DNA of 64,000 nucleotides from Nyssa sinensis (taxonomy: Eukaryota; Streptophyta; Magnoliopsida; Cornales; Nyssaceae): positions 7,585,506-7,649,505 of the forward strand of contig CM018052.1 in NCBI GenBank assembly GCA_008638375.1. The letters are read 5' to 3'. Below the pieces are notes generated by a model that saw only the letters and a program-made list of their open reading frames with translations, ran no database searches and was not told where the DNA came from. Numbering within the stretch: the stretch's first letter is position 1; each line of letters opens with the position of its first letter. The translations under genes were made by a program, and so were the position numbers. Below are positions 46,766 to 58,326 of the stretch, one piece after another.

Positions 46766-46782
46766 GCTTGAGGGGGAGTAAC
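46766..46782 (+). promoter_or_regulatory. Polypurine tract of element P
   Basis: GCTTGAGGGGGAGTAAC directly precedes the 3' LTR start TGATATACC, in the place expected for plus-strand DNA priming. Confidence 0.8.
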
Positions 46783-47374
46783 TGATATACCACAAAGCGA
46801 CAAAACCAATCCTTACTTGACACGTATGCCTACAGTTCATCCCATGCTCCGCCAATTCAGCTCGTGCTCAGCCATCCAAAGCAGACCTACAGAGCTTAAG
46901 GGGGCCGAGCACATATATCCAGGGCAGACCTACACTCTTACAGAACTTACAGATCTGAGCACGGACCTTCGTAAGCAACTCTCCGCTATCAAGAGCTCAT
47001 CACCGCCTTAACATCTGCCGAGCAGGGAATAAGGAAACAATCTTTTACAAGGAAACCACCACACGTGGTTATTTCTATTTGATATAATGTCCAACATGGA
47101 AACTGCTATCTCCGATGAATCAAATCGCTATTTTCATGGCTCCAAATCCTAATCAACTTAGGAAAGCCAATGCCTATAAATTAAACCCTAAAGGTATGCT
47201 TTATTTTCATGCTCATTATTTGGCTTTCATTATAGTCTTTCAATTCAGTTTTATTAACTTAAGCATCGGAGCGGCTACCGCCAAAGCCAATCCGGTGGTC
47301 CTCTAATCTTCTTCTTTGAGTGTTCTTCAAGGAACCGAGCTCGGAATCTACGTCAACCAAAAAGTGCAACATCA
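46783..47374 (+). mobile_element. 3' LTR of element P, 592 bp
   Basis: Complete LTR, TGATATACCAC to AACATCA, followed by the TSD GGATT (47375-47379). Sequence such as CCTATAAATTAAACCC near 47172 could serve as its TATA region. It matches the truncated 5' LTR at 18689-19210 and, more distantly, the LTR of element M. Confidence 0.9.
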
Positions 47375-47379
47375 GGATT

Positions 47380-48037
47380 GGTTGGTGATTGTAATTCGAA
47401 GACTTTCCTTATCTGATATAGTCACTATAGGTGATTGAGATTGGTAGTATATTTGTCGCTTTCATAATCATAGGAAATATTATTTCCTTATTAGTTAGCG
47501 CCCCCCTCCCCCCCACCCATTTCATGAGCCTTGCTCATTGGCTAGTAGGGTTAGGAAATAGTAATACTGATCTGGACTGAATAAATCTCGAGTTCGGAAG
47601 AGCCGCACCATTTTTTATGGAAGAGTTGGTGAACTAATGAACTAGCTCTTTGGAAGAGCTGTACTGATTTCTTCGAAAGAGCCAATCTAAGCTAATTAGA
47701 AGAGCTAATGAACTGAACTCTATGGAAAAATTGATGGACTGAACTAATCTCTTGTAAGAGTTGATGTAATGAGCTCTCGAAAGAGCTGTGAAGCCACAAG
47801 ATTTTTAACTCGAGAGGATTGTTGATGCATTCAATTGCGGCACTTTGCTATTTGCATTCCAAATTTTTAGCTTGGAATGGTCCCAAATTGTGACACCTGA
47901 CCTTTAGCATAAGATTTTTAGTTTGGGATGCTAATTGGTGACACTGAGTCAAAGACTTCAAATTTTTGGATTGTTTCTAGCTATAAGACTACAATTCCTA
48001 ATAACTTTGGATTTTTTGGCAATAGGGTTGTGACAAT
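47380..48037. other. Right flank of element P: possible organelle-like DNA, then degenerate repeats
   Basis: 47380-47550 resembles organellar intergenic DNA in style. 47560-47800 is a degenerate array with GGAAGAGCTGTACTGA-like units of about 40 bp. 47860-48037 starts a second degenerate array built around GATTTTTAGTTTGGGATG-like units that continues after 56514. 48033-48037 is the TSD ACAAT of solo LTR E. Confidence 0.5.
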
Positions 48038-48161
48038 TGTAATATCCCGAAAAATCCAACATGACTTAGATTGCACCCCGATTTAATAAAAATAAATTAT
48101 GTGATGTAAATAATTTGAAATAGCTTAAAATACCGGAAGCCATGAAGGGATTAATTATTAA

Positions 48162-48194
<33 letters not shown>

Positions 48195-48919
48195 GTCCAG
48201 ACTACAAAAAATGATATAGGCTCGAAAAATAATTAACCTAGTCAATCGAGTGCTGGGATGAATAAATGAAGCCAATACAAATAATAAAATAAAAAAAATA
48301 TGAATATCATCTGAGACACTAACGGGTTGGCAAAATAAATAATTATGGTAATTGAGCCTCGACTTTATGGTAAATTTACTGGCATTTTATAATATAATAT
48401 TTTATGGAATAAAATATTTAATACGGTAAGGTAGGAAATATATTAAGACTCAATATATATATATATATATATACACACACACGAATATATTTATGTGAAT
48501 ATATTATATAATATAATGAGCTAGAAGCTTCCAATGGAAGCTGTTAGATGGGTTGCCATATAAATAAGCAACAAAATCTACTAGAATTTACGGGGGAAAA
48601 GAAAAGAAAAGAAAACAAAAGAAAGAGAGAGAGGCGGTGCAGAGAGGATTCTAGAATTCTCTGGTAGGTGTAGCAGGATTTTACATATATATCTATGTAT
48701 ATCTTTGTAGGAAAATTGGAGAGAATGAGAGTGATGTTACAGCAGTTATGTGTATATATTTATATATGTGGGTGAGTTTGTGTAGCGGTGCAAAGGAAAG
48801 GAGGAGAGTAGCGGCTGAAGTGCTCCAACAGCAGCAGCAGCGCATATCAGCGGGGAGAAAAGACAAGTTTTGTCATTATCTCTTCTGTTTTGGGTTATGA
48901 GAAGGTGATTTGAATTAAT

Positions 48920-49216
48920 TTGGGTACCATGAAATTGGCAGAAGCGGCGGTTGGCGAAATCCCCTGTTTTGATCGAAAGCAGATGGGAATTTTGGAGAGT
49001 TTCTTGCGTGTCAAATTTTGTTCCCTAATGGGCGTGCTACTGCTCATGATCTTGTTAAGAAAAGGCTGGAAAATCTTCAATAGAGCCTTTGATAATATGT
49101 ACAAGGAACTATATTTGAGGAAATGGGTCATGTTGGTGGTATATGGAAAGCTGATTCACGAAATAGGGACGCCATTGTTGCAGGCGAACGAATCCCAAGC
49201 ACGGTGGACGGAATAG
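48920..49216 (+). CDS. Unrecognised 98-codon frame inside LTR E
   Basis: An open frame with a hydrophobic stretch (SLMGVLLLMILL) and no domain I recognise. It follows a GA-rich, 5'UTR-like tract in the LTR, so it could be translated if the LTR promoter is active. It could equally be a chance frame. No second copy is in the window to test conservation. Confidence 0.12.
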   Translation: MGTMKLAEAAVGEIPCFDRKQMGILESFLRVKFCSLMGVLLLMILLRKGWKIFNRAFDNMYKELYLRKWVMLVVYGKLIHEIGTPLLQANESQARWTE

Positions 49217-50729
49217 AGAGAGTTATAGGATTTTGCGGTGTGTTGCTTTGATACCTTGGGTTCTTTTATGTTACTGATTGATCAGCTGCGACGAGAGCAA
49301 TCGGGATTTTCTTAGGAATTTAAAGAGCAGTTTCCAGATCATGCTGCCTTAGGTTTTTAGTATTTAATTAGTAGGGCTTTCGGTAGAAAGACGGACTTGT
49401 TAGGCAAAATTGCAAAGCAATAGAGAGAAGCAGTAGCGTGTTGGTGTTGGGTTGTGGTTTGAATTGATGGGAATTGGAGGCAATTTGCTAGCATTTGGGT
49501 CAAGTGCGATGAGGAAATGACAGAGAGTGCAGTAGCAACAGAGTGTAACGGTGCCAATTGTTGGGGTCTCTTGTTCAAGTAGTGAATTCTGTTCGTGAAG
49601 TTGGTGATGCCTTGGATGGGTTCCTCTGTTCCTGCCGCTCCAGTCAAGAGTGAAGGTGAACATCAGGTGGATTTGGGAACCTGTTATGACTGAAGGTGGA
49701 AGATGGCATGGCTAGAAGAAAGCTTCTGCAATTTGGGGAAAGAGCAGTGTCTGGATTGTTCAGGTATAGATTGGAAAATTGAGAATCAAATTGAGAGTAA
49801 GAGATCAATATATGTATGTACATAAATATATGTGTGGCTATCGCGGTTATTGTGAACATTGAGTTTGAGGAAAATCAGGTGTTAGCAGGTATGTAGATTG
49901 AGTATGCTTGATGCTACTGGTTCGATTGGAAGGAATGGCATGTCTACTATTGGGGAAAGAGAGAAAGAGTTTTAGGGAGCAACTGCAGATTTTTCCTCAC
50001 TTTGCTTACTATTTTTCTCTACTCTCAACAGTTGGTTATGCTCAGGCAGATGGGTTGTCTAAGGAAAGAATTTTGCTAAAAGAATTGGTTTGGATGAAAC
50101 AACCCAGGTGTGTTAACGATTGTTCTTCCGAGGAAGAAACTGCAACAAGAATAAGAAAGTGCAGAGGCCTGGAGTGAGCTGCTCTATTGAGGCACTGGGA
50201 GATTTTCAATTGGTGACTTTAGTGGCTTTCTTGCTCGCTCAAGGGTTGTTAGATTTTTTAACCAGAGGGTGTCATGCCATGGTACGGGGATAGACTTAAA
50301 GGGATTGTAGAGAGAGGTTCAATAGAGAAAATTAGTTGGGTAATAAATGTAGTTCCTCAGGAGAGAGAGGGCTAACCGGTTGAAGGTTAGAGCAAGATAC
50401 TTGCTAGGGGGTTTATGACACTTAACTGCAAATTCTCCAAAGGTTAGCGGGTGGAATGAAAGTGTACAGTCTCAATGGGATCACCAGAAACGTTTCACTA
50501 AAAAGAGAGATCCAACTAAAAGTCACGTGGTTGGGGTTCGGAATGGAGAAACAAGAGGAACTGCCCTTCCAAGTCAGCTAGAGGGTTAAATGATGATTGC
50601 AGTGTTAGTGGGATGTTGACTACAACCAAACAAAGGTTAGATGTGTTCATATTTGAGGAACATGATGAAATTTTGGATGTTGAATCAATTATGATGGCCA
50701 TCAAAAGGATAATGCCTAGGATATGTAGA

Positions 50730-50791
50730 GACGTGGCTAATGACGTATCTGGAGACCGTTGACGTGGCTAATGACGTATCTGGAGATCGTC
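50730..50791. repeat. 31-bp tandem duplication with TGACGT motifs
   Basis: Two copies of GACGTGGCTAATGACGTATC... differing at one base. Each holds ACGTGGC (G-box/ABRE-like) and TGACGT (bZIP-type) cores, within solo LTR E. Confidence 0.85.
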
Positions 50792-51254
50792 TGTAAATGG
50801 AGATAAACATATATTCAGGTAAGTAACTCAGACTCCTGACTTGGAGTATATTTTTCGTATTATCTAAACTCGTACTGTACTGTTTTATATGCTAAATTGT
50901 TTTATGCACTGTACTATTTTAATGCATACGCTTTCATGCATACTCGTTGTACTGCATTACTTGTGGCATGATTCTGTTCTATCTTGCCTTCTGATATATC
51001 TTGTTGATTCTGTTCGGATCTGTTGTTCTATTACCCGTCCTTGGAGTCTGGTCCGATTCTATTTGGTATGTTGAGTTTGGAGTCTAGTTCGATTCTATTT
51101 GGTATGTTGAGTCTTACTCTGGGCCCACTACGGGATTGATTATATCAGTGGATGGATGGCTGGCTCTGTGGGACGCCCAGAACTCAGCATCCATTCAATC
51201 CTATCTGTTCTGCTCTAATACTGACCTAACTGGAAGTGTGCTGCGGGGACGCGG

Positions 51255-54200
51255 TGTCACGACCCGAAACCCACCTTACGCGGATCCCGAGGGCGTGATG
51301 CCAGTTGGCCACCTTGCCAGTTTTCTCCACTGACAATACGACCAACCAAAGGCAACTTCTGAACTTTACAATGAATTGCATTCTAAGTGTAGGGTCAAAA
51401 CAGCGGAAATTAAAACCTTTTAAATTGAAAATGCAACTCATCCAAATGCATCAGAGCACGTCTAAAATTAGTCACCAAATATCTCAAAGTATCAATATAC
51501 ATGCTCCAATGCATCCATTCTATATCAATAAATTACTTAAAGCGGAAGTTACACCAATACAGTTCAACTAATCAAACTCATCTCCAATGACCAACAATCA
51601 GAATATCTTCAAGTACAATTTAATCATAGTGATCCAACATATTAGGCTAACCTCATTACTAATGATGTAACATTATATACAATTGTGAACTTAACCTTAC
51701 AGAGTACGTAGTCAACTCGACTTGGAGTTCATCTCGTTAGTGTAAATCATGTGTGCCCCACTAGTTCCACTAGTTATCTCACTGCGTTTCATCCATTATA
51801 AGCTACCTGAAAAATGGTTATAAATAAGGGGTGAGCTAACAAAGCTCAATAAGTAAAGTCCCTTCCTCTGTCATGGGTTAAGATCAATCCAAGAAGTAGG
51901 TATGAGCAAATACCAATGGAGTGTGATATATCAATGTCAGAACAGAAGACATGATAAAAGTCACAATAGCCAGTCACCAATGTATAAATCGATGGAAACG
52001 ACCCTCAGGTCCTATGAGCATATCCCAAAATGGGTATACAAAATCACAACAAGGGATAGCCGAATAATATGTTGCCAAAATCAAAAAACATCTACATAGG
52101 CATGTCATCATGTCGGGTAGCACAACAAGGGTATTCCAAGGAAAGCTCACAAGCATATCAAGGATCCAAGGAATACGATATCAACAGTGCTCAAAAGTAT
52201 ATAACATATTAAAAACCAAAAGCATGTCATGTAAGAGATAAAGAAAAGATACTATGTGTCAGATGCTATCTGTTAGGACCCAGCATACCCTTTCGTTCTT
52301 ACAACACAGCGCTATCAACTTTTCGTGTCCTCTAGGACTCAAGTCGTACGTCATGCCTTGCATGACTACGTGTCGATCGTGTGAAGTGACTCTCGCACCC
52401 ACGGGTAGCTCGGTTGTGCGGTGTGATGCTCACAACCACGTGTAGACTGTCAGCATCTTGCCCCTAAGGGCTGAAGTGTGTGACGAGTCAAGTACTACCA
52501 CAGAAAGATCAGGTCACGCATAGATAATTTCACAAGTTGTGGAGTAGTACTTTTCTTATCATATAACATGTACGGTTTAGTATTCAAGCATCAAAGAATT
52601 ACGTATAAATCATATCAGGGTATCGACATGCAATCACTCATCAAGTCCACAAGATAGAACAATATCAATTGTGGAGATCAAGACATATCAGATAATGGAG
52701 TACAAGGTGGCAGCATGAAGAAAGAAATGTGACATGGCTAAGGAAAGACCACATAACAAAGTCCAGGTTTTACTTACCTCAGTTTCTTAGTATTGCATCC
52801 TCCATTTACAAATATTCTAATAATCTCCAAATACTTCAGGCATATCCTTGCATGGCCTAAACAATCATCATTAATCACAGACAGATCAGAATTTGTTCGT
52901 TCATGTCTTATTCATCATCTCAAGAGTCTATTAGATCCCCTAATTAAGTTCATTGGCCTAATACCCACTCATTGGGTTTCAACTTATGTTATTAATTTCC
53001 TTAAATAGGCCTAGCAGCTGTCCGAATAATATTTTGAGTCATTTTGACTCCAGTCGTTATCAATTAAGCACTTTTTTGCCCTTAGGGGTAAAATGATAAT
53101 TTTTTCATTCTTGTTCCGGACCCTATCGTGGTCCTCAAGACATTCCCGTTAGCTTATATATAGAGTTCTAAATCTTTTGGACTTCATTTGGTATCTGCTT
53201 TCGATCATCGGGACACATTGGTCATTTCTCATTTTACACGTTAACTGTTCTGGAGTCTTATTTAGCCCTTTGATTGTCATAATTATGCTTATGATAATAT
53301 ATTAGATCAGATTGACCTTTATTCGGCCCTTACTTTGCATTTACCATGCTCAGGGGTATTTTGGTCATTTTACGTTCCGTGAAATTCTGACCCCTTTTTA
53401 ATCATACATATGAGTCCACAAGTATTTGGGCTTCATACAGTATCACATGCCATAGCTAAATTTTCGGGTCCTCAGTTCATAAAATGGACCTCACCATTAA
53501 GTCCAGAGTGTTCGACATAATTAGATTGGACTATCTTTAATGTTTAATCTGCCCTAGGTATCATTAAGGGCAATTCAGTCATTTATCATGTACGTGTCTA
53601 TATTTTTTGGGACTTAATTTTCTAAATCGGACTCCGCCATTGAGTCCGGAATGCTCGAATTAGTAGAAATACACTGTTTATTTATTTTATTTGGACTTCG
53701 TTTGACGTATTTAATGTCCAAGGGTAAAATGGTAATTTTACCTAATTAATAAAATAATTAAAATAATTATTTTATTTTTTATTTATTTTTATAGGGGCAT
53801 ATTTGAATTTATTCTTTTAAAATCTGGGCCACAAAAAAATATTCAAAACAGTTGGGGGTCAAAATGTAATTTCATAAAAGTTTAGGGACCAAAACAGAAT
53901 TTCAGAAAAAAGGGTTCAGAACCGTCCGGTTTAGGGTTCAATCAATTTAACCAGTCCAAAACCTTAAAGCCATCCGGTTCATTATCTTCCATTACATCAT
54001 GCTGATGTCACTATGACGTCAGCTTCATAAACAAAAGAACAACGTTTTGTTTAAGTGTTTTAAACGGTCAGGACCCGAACCACTTTTGACCCGATACCTG
54101 ACCCAATGCCGACCCGACACTGTTCATCATCTCCACCAAACTAGGGTTTCACCACCTCTTCTCCACAGTCGTCTTCTCCGACGACGGGTGGGAGATTCCG

Positions 54201-55699
54201 GTGGGTTTTTGGTTCGGTCCAACGGGGTTCAAAAGGGAATTTCTCAAGGACTTCAAATCTATTTTTAGATATTCGATTGGACCACATCTTGGCCGTCAAA
54301 TAGTGAGTTACAGGTCACGGCTCCGGCGATGGCCGATTTTTCGGCGACGCTCCAGTTTCATTTTCATGCTATTTTAAATTGTTTTGACCTCTAATTTCGG
54401 TCATAGGGACCTTCTAGGACCCTTGGGGTTCGTTTGGAACACTTAAAACTCACTAAAATCAGTGGGTTGATAGATTATTGTTTTGGGCCAACCGAACGTG
54501 TAACTGCCTATTCCTACCTTGTTTTTGGACCATTTTGGTCCATTCAAATTGCTTTGGGTTCCCATTTTTGTGCTCTACACGCCCATGTGCATCAAGCCAA
54601 GCTTAGAGTACAGTTTCAAAAACCTAGAATGTTTATTCTCGGTTTCTCATGGTCTAGTGCCCAAACAGTTCAGTTTTTACCCCATTCTATGTTATTATCA
54701 TCCTCTTCTACATTCAGATGCATGCATGTAGTCTATATCGAAAACTAAAATGATGCTAAATGATCCAAGAGGAAGAAATCAAAATTTTTTTAATGTTTTC
54801 GTTTTGTACCTTCATGAACCGTGTCCCCCTCTCTTGTCTTAGGCTCGATGTGAGGCCTTCAATGGTTAACCCAGGTCCAATCATGTACTGCTTAGTCTCC
54901 TCCCTCCTTGATGGTGCACTGAAGCACACATACCATGCATGCACAAGCATACACACACTTGTACACAAAGTCTCTCTTTCTCTCTCTACTCTCTCTAGTT
55001 TCTCTCTCTACACCACTCTTCCTGATTCTGATCTCTGATTTATCCCAACCCCACGCAACATGATTGTATCTCATAATTTTATTTGTTTTCATTTTAAAAT
55101 AATTCTCTTTGTTGCATGTAATCTAATTGGTGGGGGTGGTGGTCCAATGAGGGGCTGCCACCTCATTTTGATAATCAGATTTTATGCATTATACAATACA
55201 TATATACATATCCTGTGTATATTATAACACAAAAGTGCTTGTGGTTTTCACTTGGTCAAGGGTTCAAAACCCCTTGGCCTTATTTTTGTCATTTTTCCTC
55301 CCATTTTATGCTTATGCCTTGTTTGGCATGCTCAATTTATCGTTTTGGCCTTTTCCTTTATAATTTCTTTTCTGTTGCTCCTTCTGTGAAACGGTTTCTT
55401 CCGAGGGTTTTGTATTTCAGTTAGCTTTGATCTCTCAGGCCCCGCGTCGTTTATTATTTATTTGAGATTTTCGTAGTTAGCTAATTTGGATTCCTGTAGG
55501 GTTAAGATGATGTCATTTCACCTAATTAATTGGTAATTAGGCTCGGGTATTACACTCTTTTCTCTAGACACGTTTAATTATTTGTTGGTCCATCGTGACC
55601 GTCGAGAAATTATGATTAATCTCCTTAATCATTCTTTAAGTCAGTGCTAATTAATAATTAGCGAACTAATTATTAATTACGCAGGGTTGGGGTGTTACA
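51255..55699. mobile_element. Solo LTR, family B (copy B2), 4.4 kb
   Basis: On the plus strand it runs from TGTCACGACCCGAAACCC to GCAGGGTTGGGGTGTTACA, with the TSD CGCGG on both sides (51250-51254 and 55700-55704). It is inserted in solo LTR E. It aligns in order with B1, including the modules at 53060-53720, the hairpin at 55254-55279 and the terminal block at 55330-55699, but has the terminal block only once. A GC-rich, coding-like stretch around 54050-54340 has no conserved product. Confidence 0.87.
55254..55279 (+). repeat. T-arm/B-box-like hairpin in LTR B2
   Basis: GGTCAAGGGTTCAA then AACCCCTTGGCC form a hairpin with a B-box-like core, in the same relative place and orientation as in B1. 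Confidence 0.6.
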
Positions 55700-56513
55700 C
55701 GCGGGCCCTCCATGTGTGGGGGTGGGTGACTGACGTATTATGTTGTGCAGCATCCCACATCGTTGGGGAAGGTTCAGGCACTATGTTCTGATCTGTTTTG
55801 TTCTGATCTGTCTGACCTGTTTGTTCTGTTTTGATCTTTTGAGTTGTATCTGTTCTACTTGAGCTACATTGTTCTATCTGAGCTGCATTTGAGCATGCAT
55901 ATATATATATATATGAACTGGTTTTGAAACCCATGGCAAGAACTTATGTTACTCACTGAGCTTGTTTAAGCTCATACCATTTATTTAACATTTTTCAGGA
56001 TATAGCTCCATTGGACTAGAAGGTATAAGGAGATGATACTAGTAGGTTGTCAGGCATTTCAAGTACGGATCTAATGGCATGGATTTGTGGAGAGTCGGGT
56101 TCTAATGGATTGATTCTGGCTATTCAAGTGAGTGTGATGATATAGTTGACTTTATTTGTATGCAATAGATGTGTAGGGACATGGCTCATGGAAATGGTAC
56201 TCTATAGAAACTAGTCATGCTCTGTGTTATATGTCTGGTTATAGATGTGATCTATGGCTTAGAGTTATTAATTGTTTGATTATAGACTTGCTCTGTGGTA
56301 CATACTTATATGGTATATAGTTGAGTTGCATTCTCGAGATAAAAAGGTTTTAAATTCTGCTTTTCTGACCCTACATTTGGAGTGCAATTCATTGTACGGT
56401 TCAAAAGATTGCCTCTGGTTGGTCGCATTGTCGGTAGGGAGACCGACAAGGCGGCTAACTGGCATCACATCTCTAGCATCCGCGTAGGGTGGGGTGCGGG
56501 ATGTGACAACAAT

Positions 56514-56983
56514 TGAGTACTTAGCTCAAGATTTTTAGCCTTAATAAATCTAAACTATGATACCGACTGCTTAGCTTAGGATTTTTGGTTTAGATGTACC
56601 AATCTATGGCATCCAATGCCTAGCATAGGATTTTTGGATCTGTACTAGCCATGACATCACAGTTCTTGAGAACATTGGATTTTTAGCCTTAGAGATGTGA
56701 TACTTGAGCAGTTAGCTCAAGGGTTTTACCTTAGTAGATGTGAACTATGACACCTAATGCTTAAGATGAGATTTTTAGTTCAAATGTACCGATCTGTGAC
56801 ACCAAGTGCCTAACATAGGATTTTAAATCAGTTTTAGCTGTGACGTTGTTGTTCTCAAGAACTTTAGATTTTTGGCTTTAGGTATTTGGCACTTGAGTAC
56901 TTAGCTCAAGATTTTTAGCCTAAACATTTTTGAATCGTGACAACCAGTATTTAGCATATAATTTTTTTATGTTCAGGTGTATC
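56514..56983. repeat. Degenerate tandem array, continued from 48037
   Basis: Units of about 60 bp around TAGCATAGGATTTTTGG are grouped in a longer period of about 190 bp: the phrase TTAGCTCAAGATTTTTAGCC recurs near 56520, 56715 and 56900. Solo LTR E split this array. It could be the 3' hypervariable region of an older Tat-type element. Confidence 0.6.
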
Positions 56984-58312
56984 TGTTAGGATGTATGCCT
57001 TCATATCCAAAATATTTTATTATTATTTAATAGATTTGATTTATTATTGAGTTTCATATTACAATATGTTTGGATGTTGCTTTATATCATGAGATGATTA
57101 GTCCTTGAATTGTCAGAAGGAGCGATTCATGTGTATAAATGAGATTTATACACAGGAGATATGAACTGCTTATATAGGAAATTCTAGAATTGTTCACGGC
57201 TATTGATAAAACTGGATATCTTATCTGTAAAGCTGTAATACAGTTAACCTTTATGTGATAAGGTGGTTTATCTTAACCATCAGAGTAGTAAACTTTAGGT
57301 TATTGTATTGGTGTAGTGGGAATACACTGAACTGGAACACTATAAGAAACACATTATGTGGAACTGTCATCTTTAATAAGTTTCTTATTCATTATTGGCA
57401 GTAAGCTCTTAATCTTGAGAGGATAGTGAACTCAAGTTCTGAATAGTGATGACTTTGAGTTGCTAATGAGTGAGGTCATTTATATCAACACCTCGGTATC
57501 TTGGGAAGTCATTATTTAGACTATGGGAACACATATTCTCAAGATGGAATCTACACTCTATATATTAGAGATATGGATATCACCTTTATGCTAATTCAAT
57601 GGGTTAATCACTAAAATTCAGATCCGGTCTTTTCAATAAATTGTTTATTGAAATGATGATCAATTGCAAGTGATTAATAATTATTGAATTAGGTTCTTAA
57701 AATAATTAAAGGATTAATTTGACAGTATAATATGGAACCCTGATTATTGGTATCCATGTAGAGGGGCCAACTGCAAAAGTATAATGTATATGGGTTTAGT
57801 TTATTCTACTAAGTTGGAGTGCAATTTCAATTATATAGTGGAGTTAATTGAAATTAATTAGTCAATTAAAATTAATTATTAGATAATTAAGATTTAATTG
57901 ATTAATTGGAAGCTAACTTAGTGGGACCCACTAGATCCCTTCTCTTGCCTTAATTAGGTTAAGCCTTATATATATGATATGTAGGGAGTCGTGTATATCA
58001 TAAGTTTTTGTGCTAGACAAAAATAAGAGGCAACCCACTCTCATGCAATACGGTTTGTCAAAGGGAAAAGAGGAAAAGACCTAGAGGAGAAAGAAAAATA
58101 AGATTGCATCAATCTCTTCAAGGAGAGTAGAAGACCTAAAGGAGAAAGAGAAGCAAGATTGCATCAATCTTTTTAAGAAGTCTTCTTTAACACTCAAGAT
58201 TATCAAGAACAAGGTAATTCTAACCTCTATTTTCAAGATTGTATGATTCATGTAAAGAAATATATCCAAATAGATTTTTGAAATCGCTTTCGCTGTGGTT
58301 ACGAATCCAACA
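56984..58312 (+). mobile_element. 5' LTR of the copia element, 1329 bp
   Basis: Begins TGTTAGGATGTATGCC and ends ACGAATCCAACA, followed one base later by the primer site. AT-rich, with a possible TATA box in CTTATATATATGATATG near 57964. Confidence 0.85.
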
Positions 58313-58314
58313 AT

Positions 58315-58326
58315 TGGTATCAGAGC
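58315..58326 (+). promoter_or_regulatory. Primer-binding site of the copia element
   Basis: TGGTATCAGAGC, complementary to the 3' end of initiator tRNA-Met, two bases after the LTR. Confidence 0.92.

Larger units (their letters stand above)
18689..47374 (+). mobile_element. Element P: Tat-type Ty3/gypsy retrotransposon with three nested insertions
   Basis: Both ends fit one insertion: 5' LTR starting TGCTATACCAC at 18689, 3' LTR ending AACATCA at 47374, and the same 5-bp TSD GGATT outside each. Order: 5' LTR, gag/protease, RT, dual RNase H, integrase, 30-bp minisatellite, antisense gene, polypurine tract, 3' LTR. Nested in it are element C (24803-39859, itself split by solo LTR B1) and solo LTR D3 (41534-45694). 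Without these, P is about 9.4 kb. The end of its 5' LTR, the primer site and most of gag are deleted at about 19210. All pol frames carry stops. Confidence 0.88.
48038..56508. mobile_element. Solo LTR, family E, about 4.0 kb without its nested insertion
   Basis: Begins TGTAATATCCCGAAAAATCC and ends GGTGCGGGATGTGACA, with the TSD ACAAT on both sides (48033-48037 and 56509-56513). It is split by solo LTR B2. The right end resembles family B (reverse complement of TGTCACATCCCG... CCCTACGCGGATG), so E is probably a related family. The interior (48590-50560) begins with a GA-rich leader-like tract, holds CAG repeats (48830-48842) and several short open frames (the longest about 98 codons, 48920-49216) with no recognised product. 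A 31-bp duplication lies at 50730-50791. Confidence 0.8.

Noticed and set aside
54047..55040. Several frames of 70-104 codons in LTR B2
   Set aside because: No domain, no conservation with the corresponding part of B1, and biased composition; treated as chance frames.
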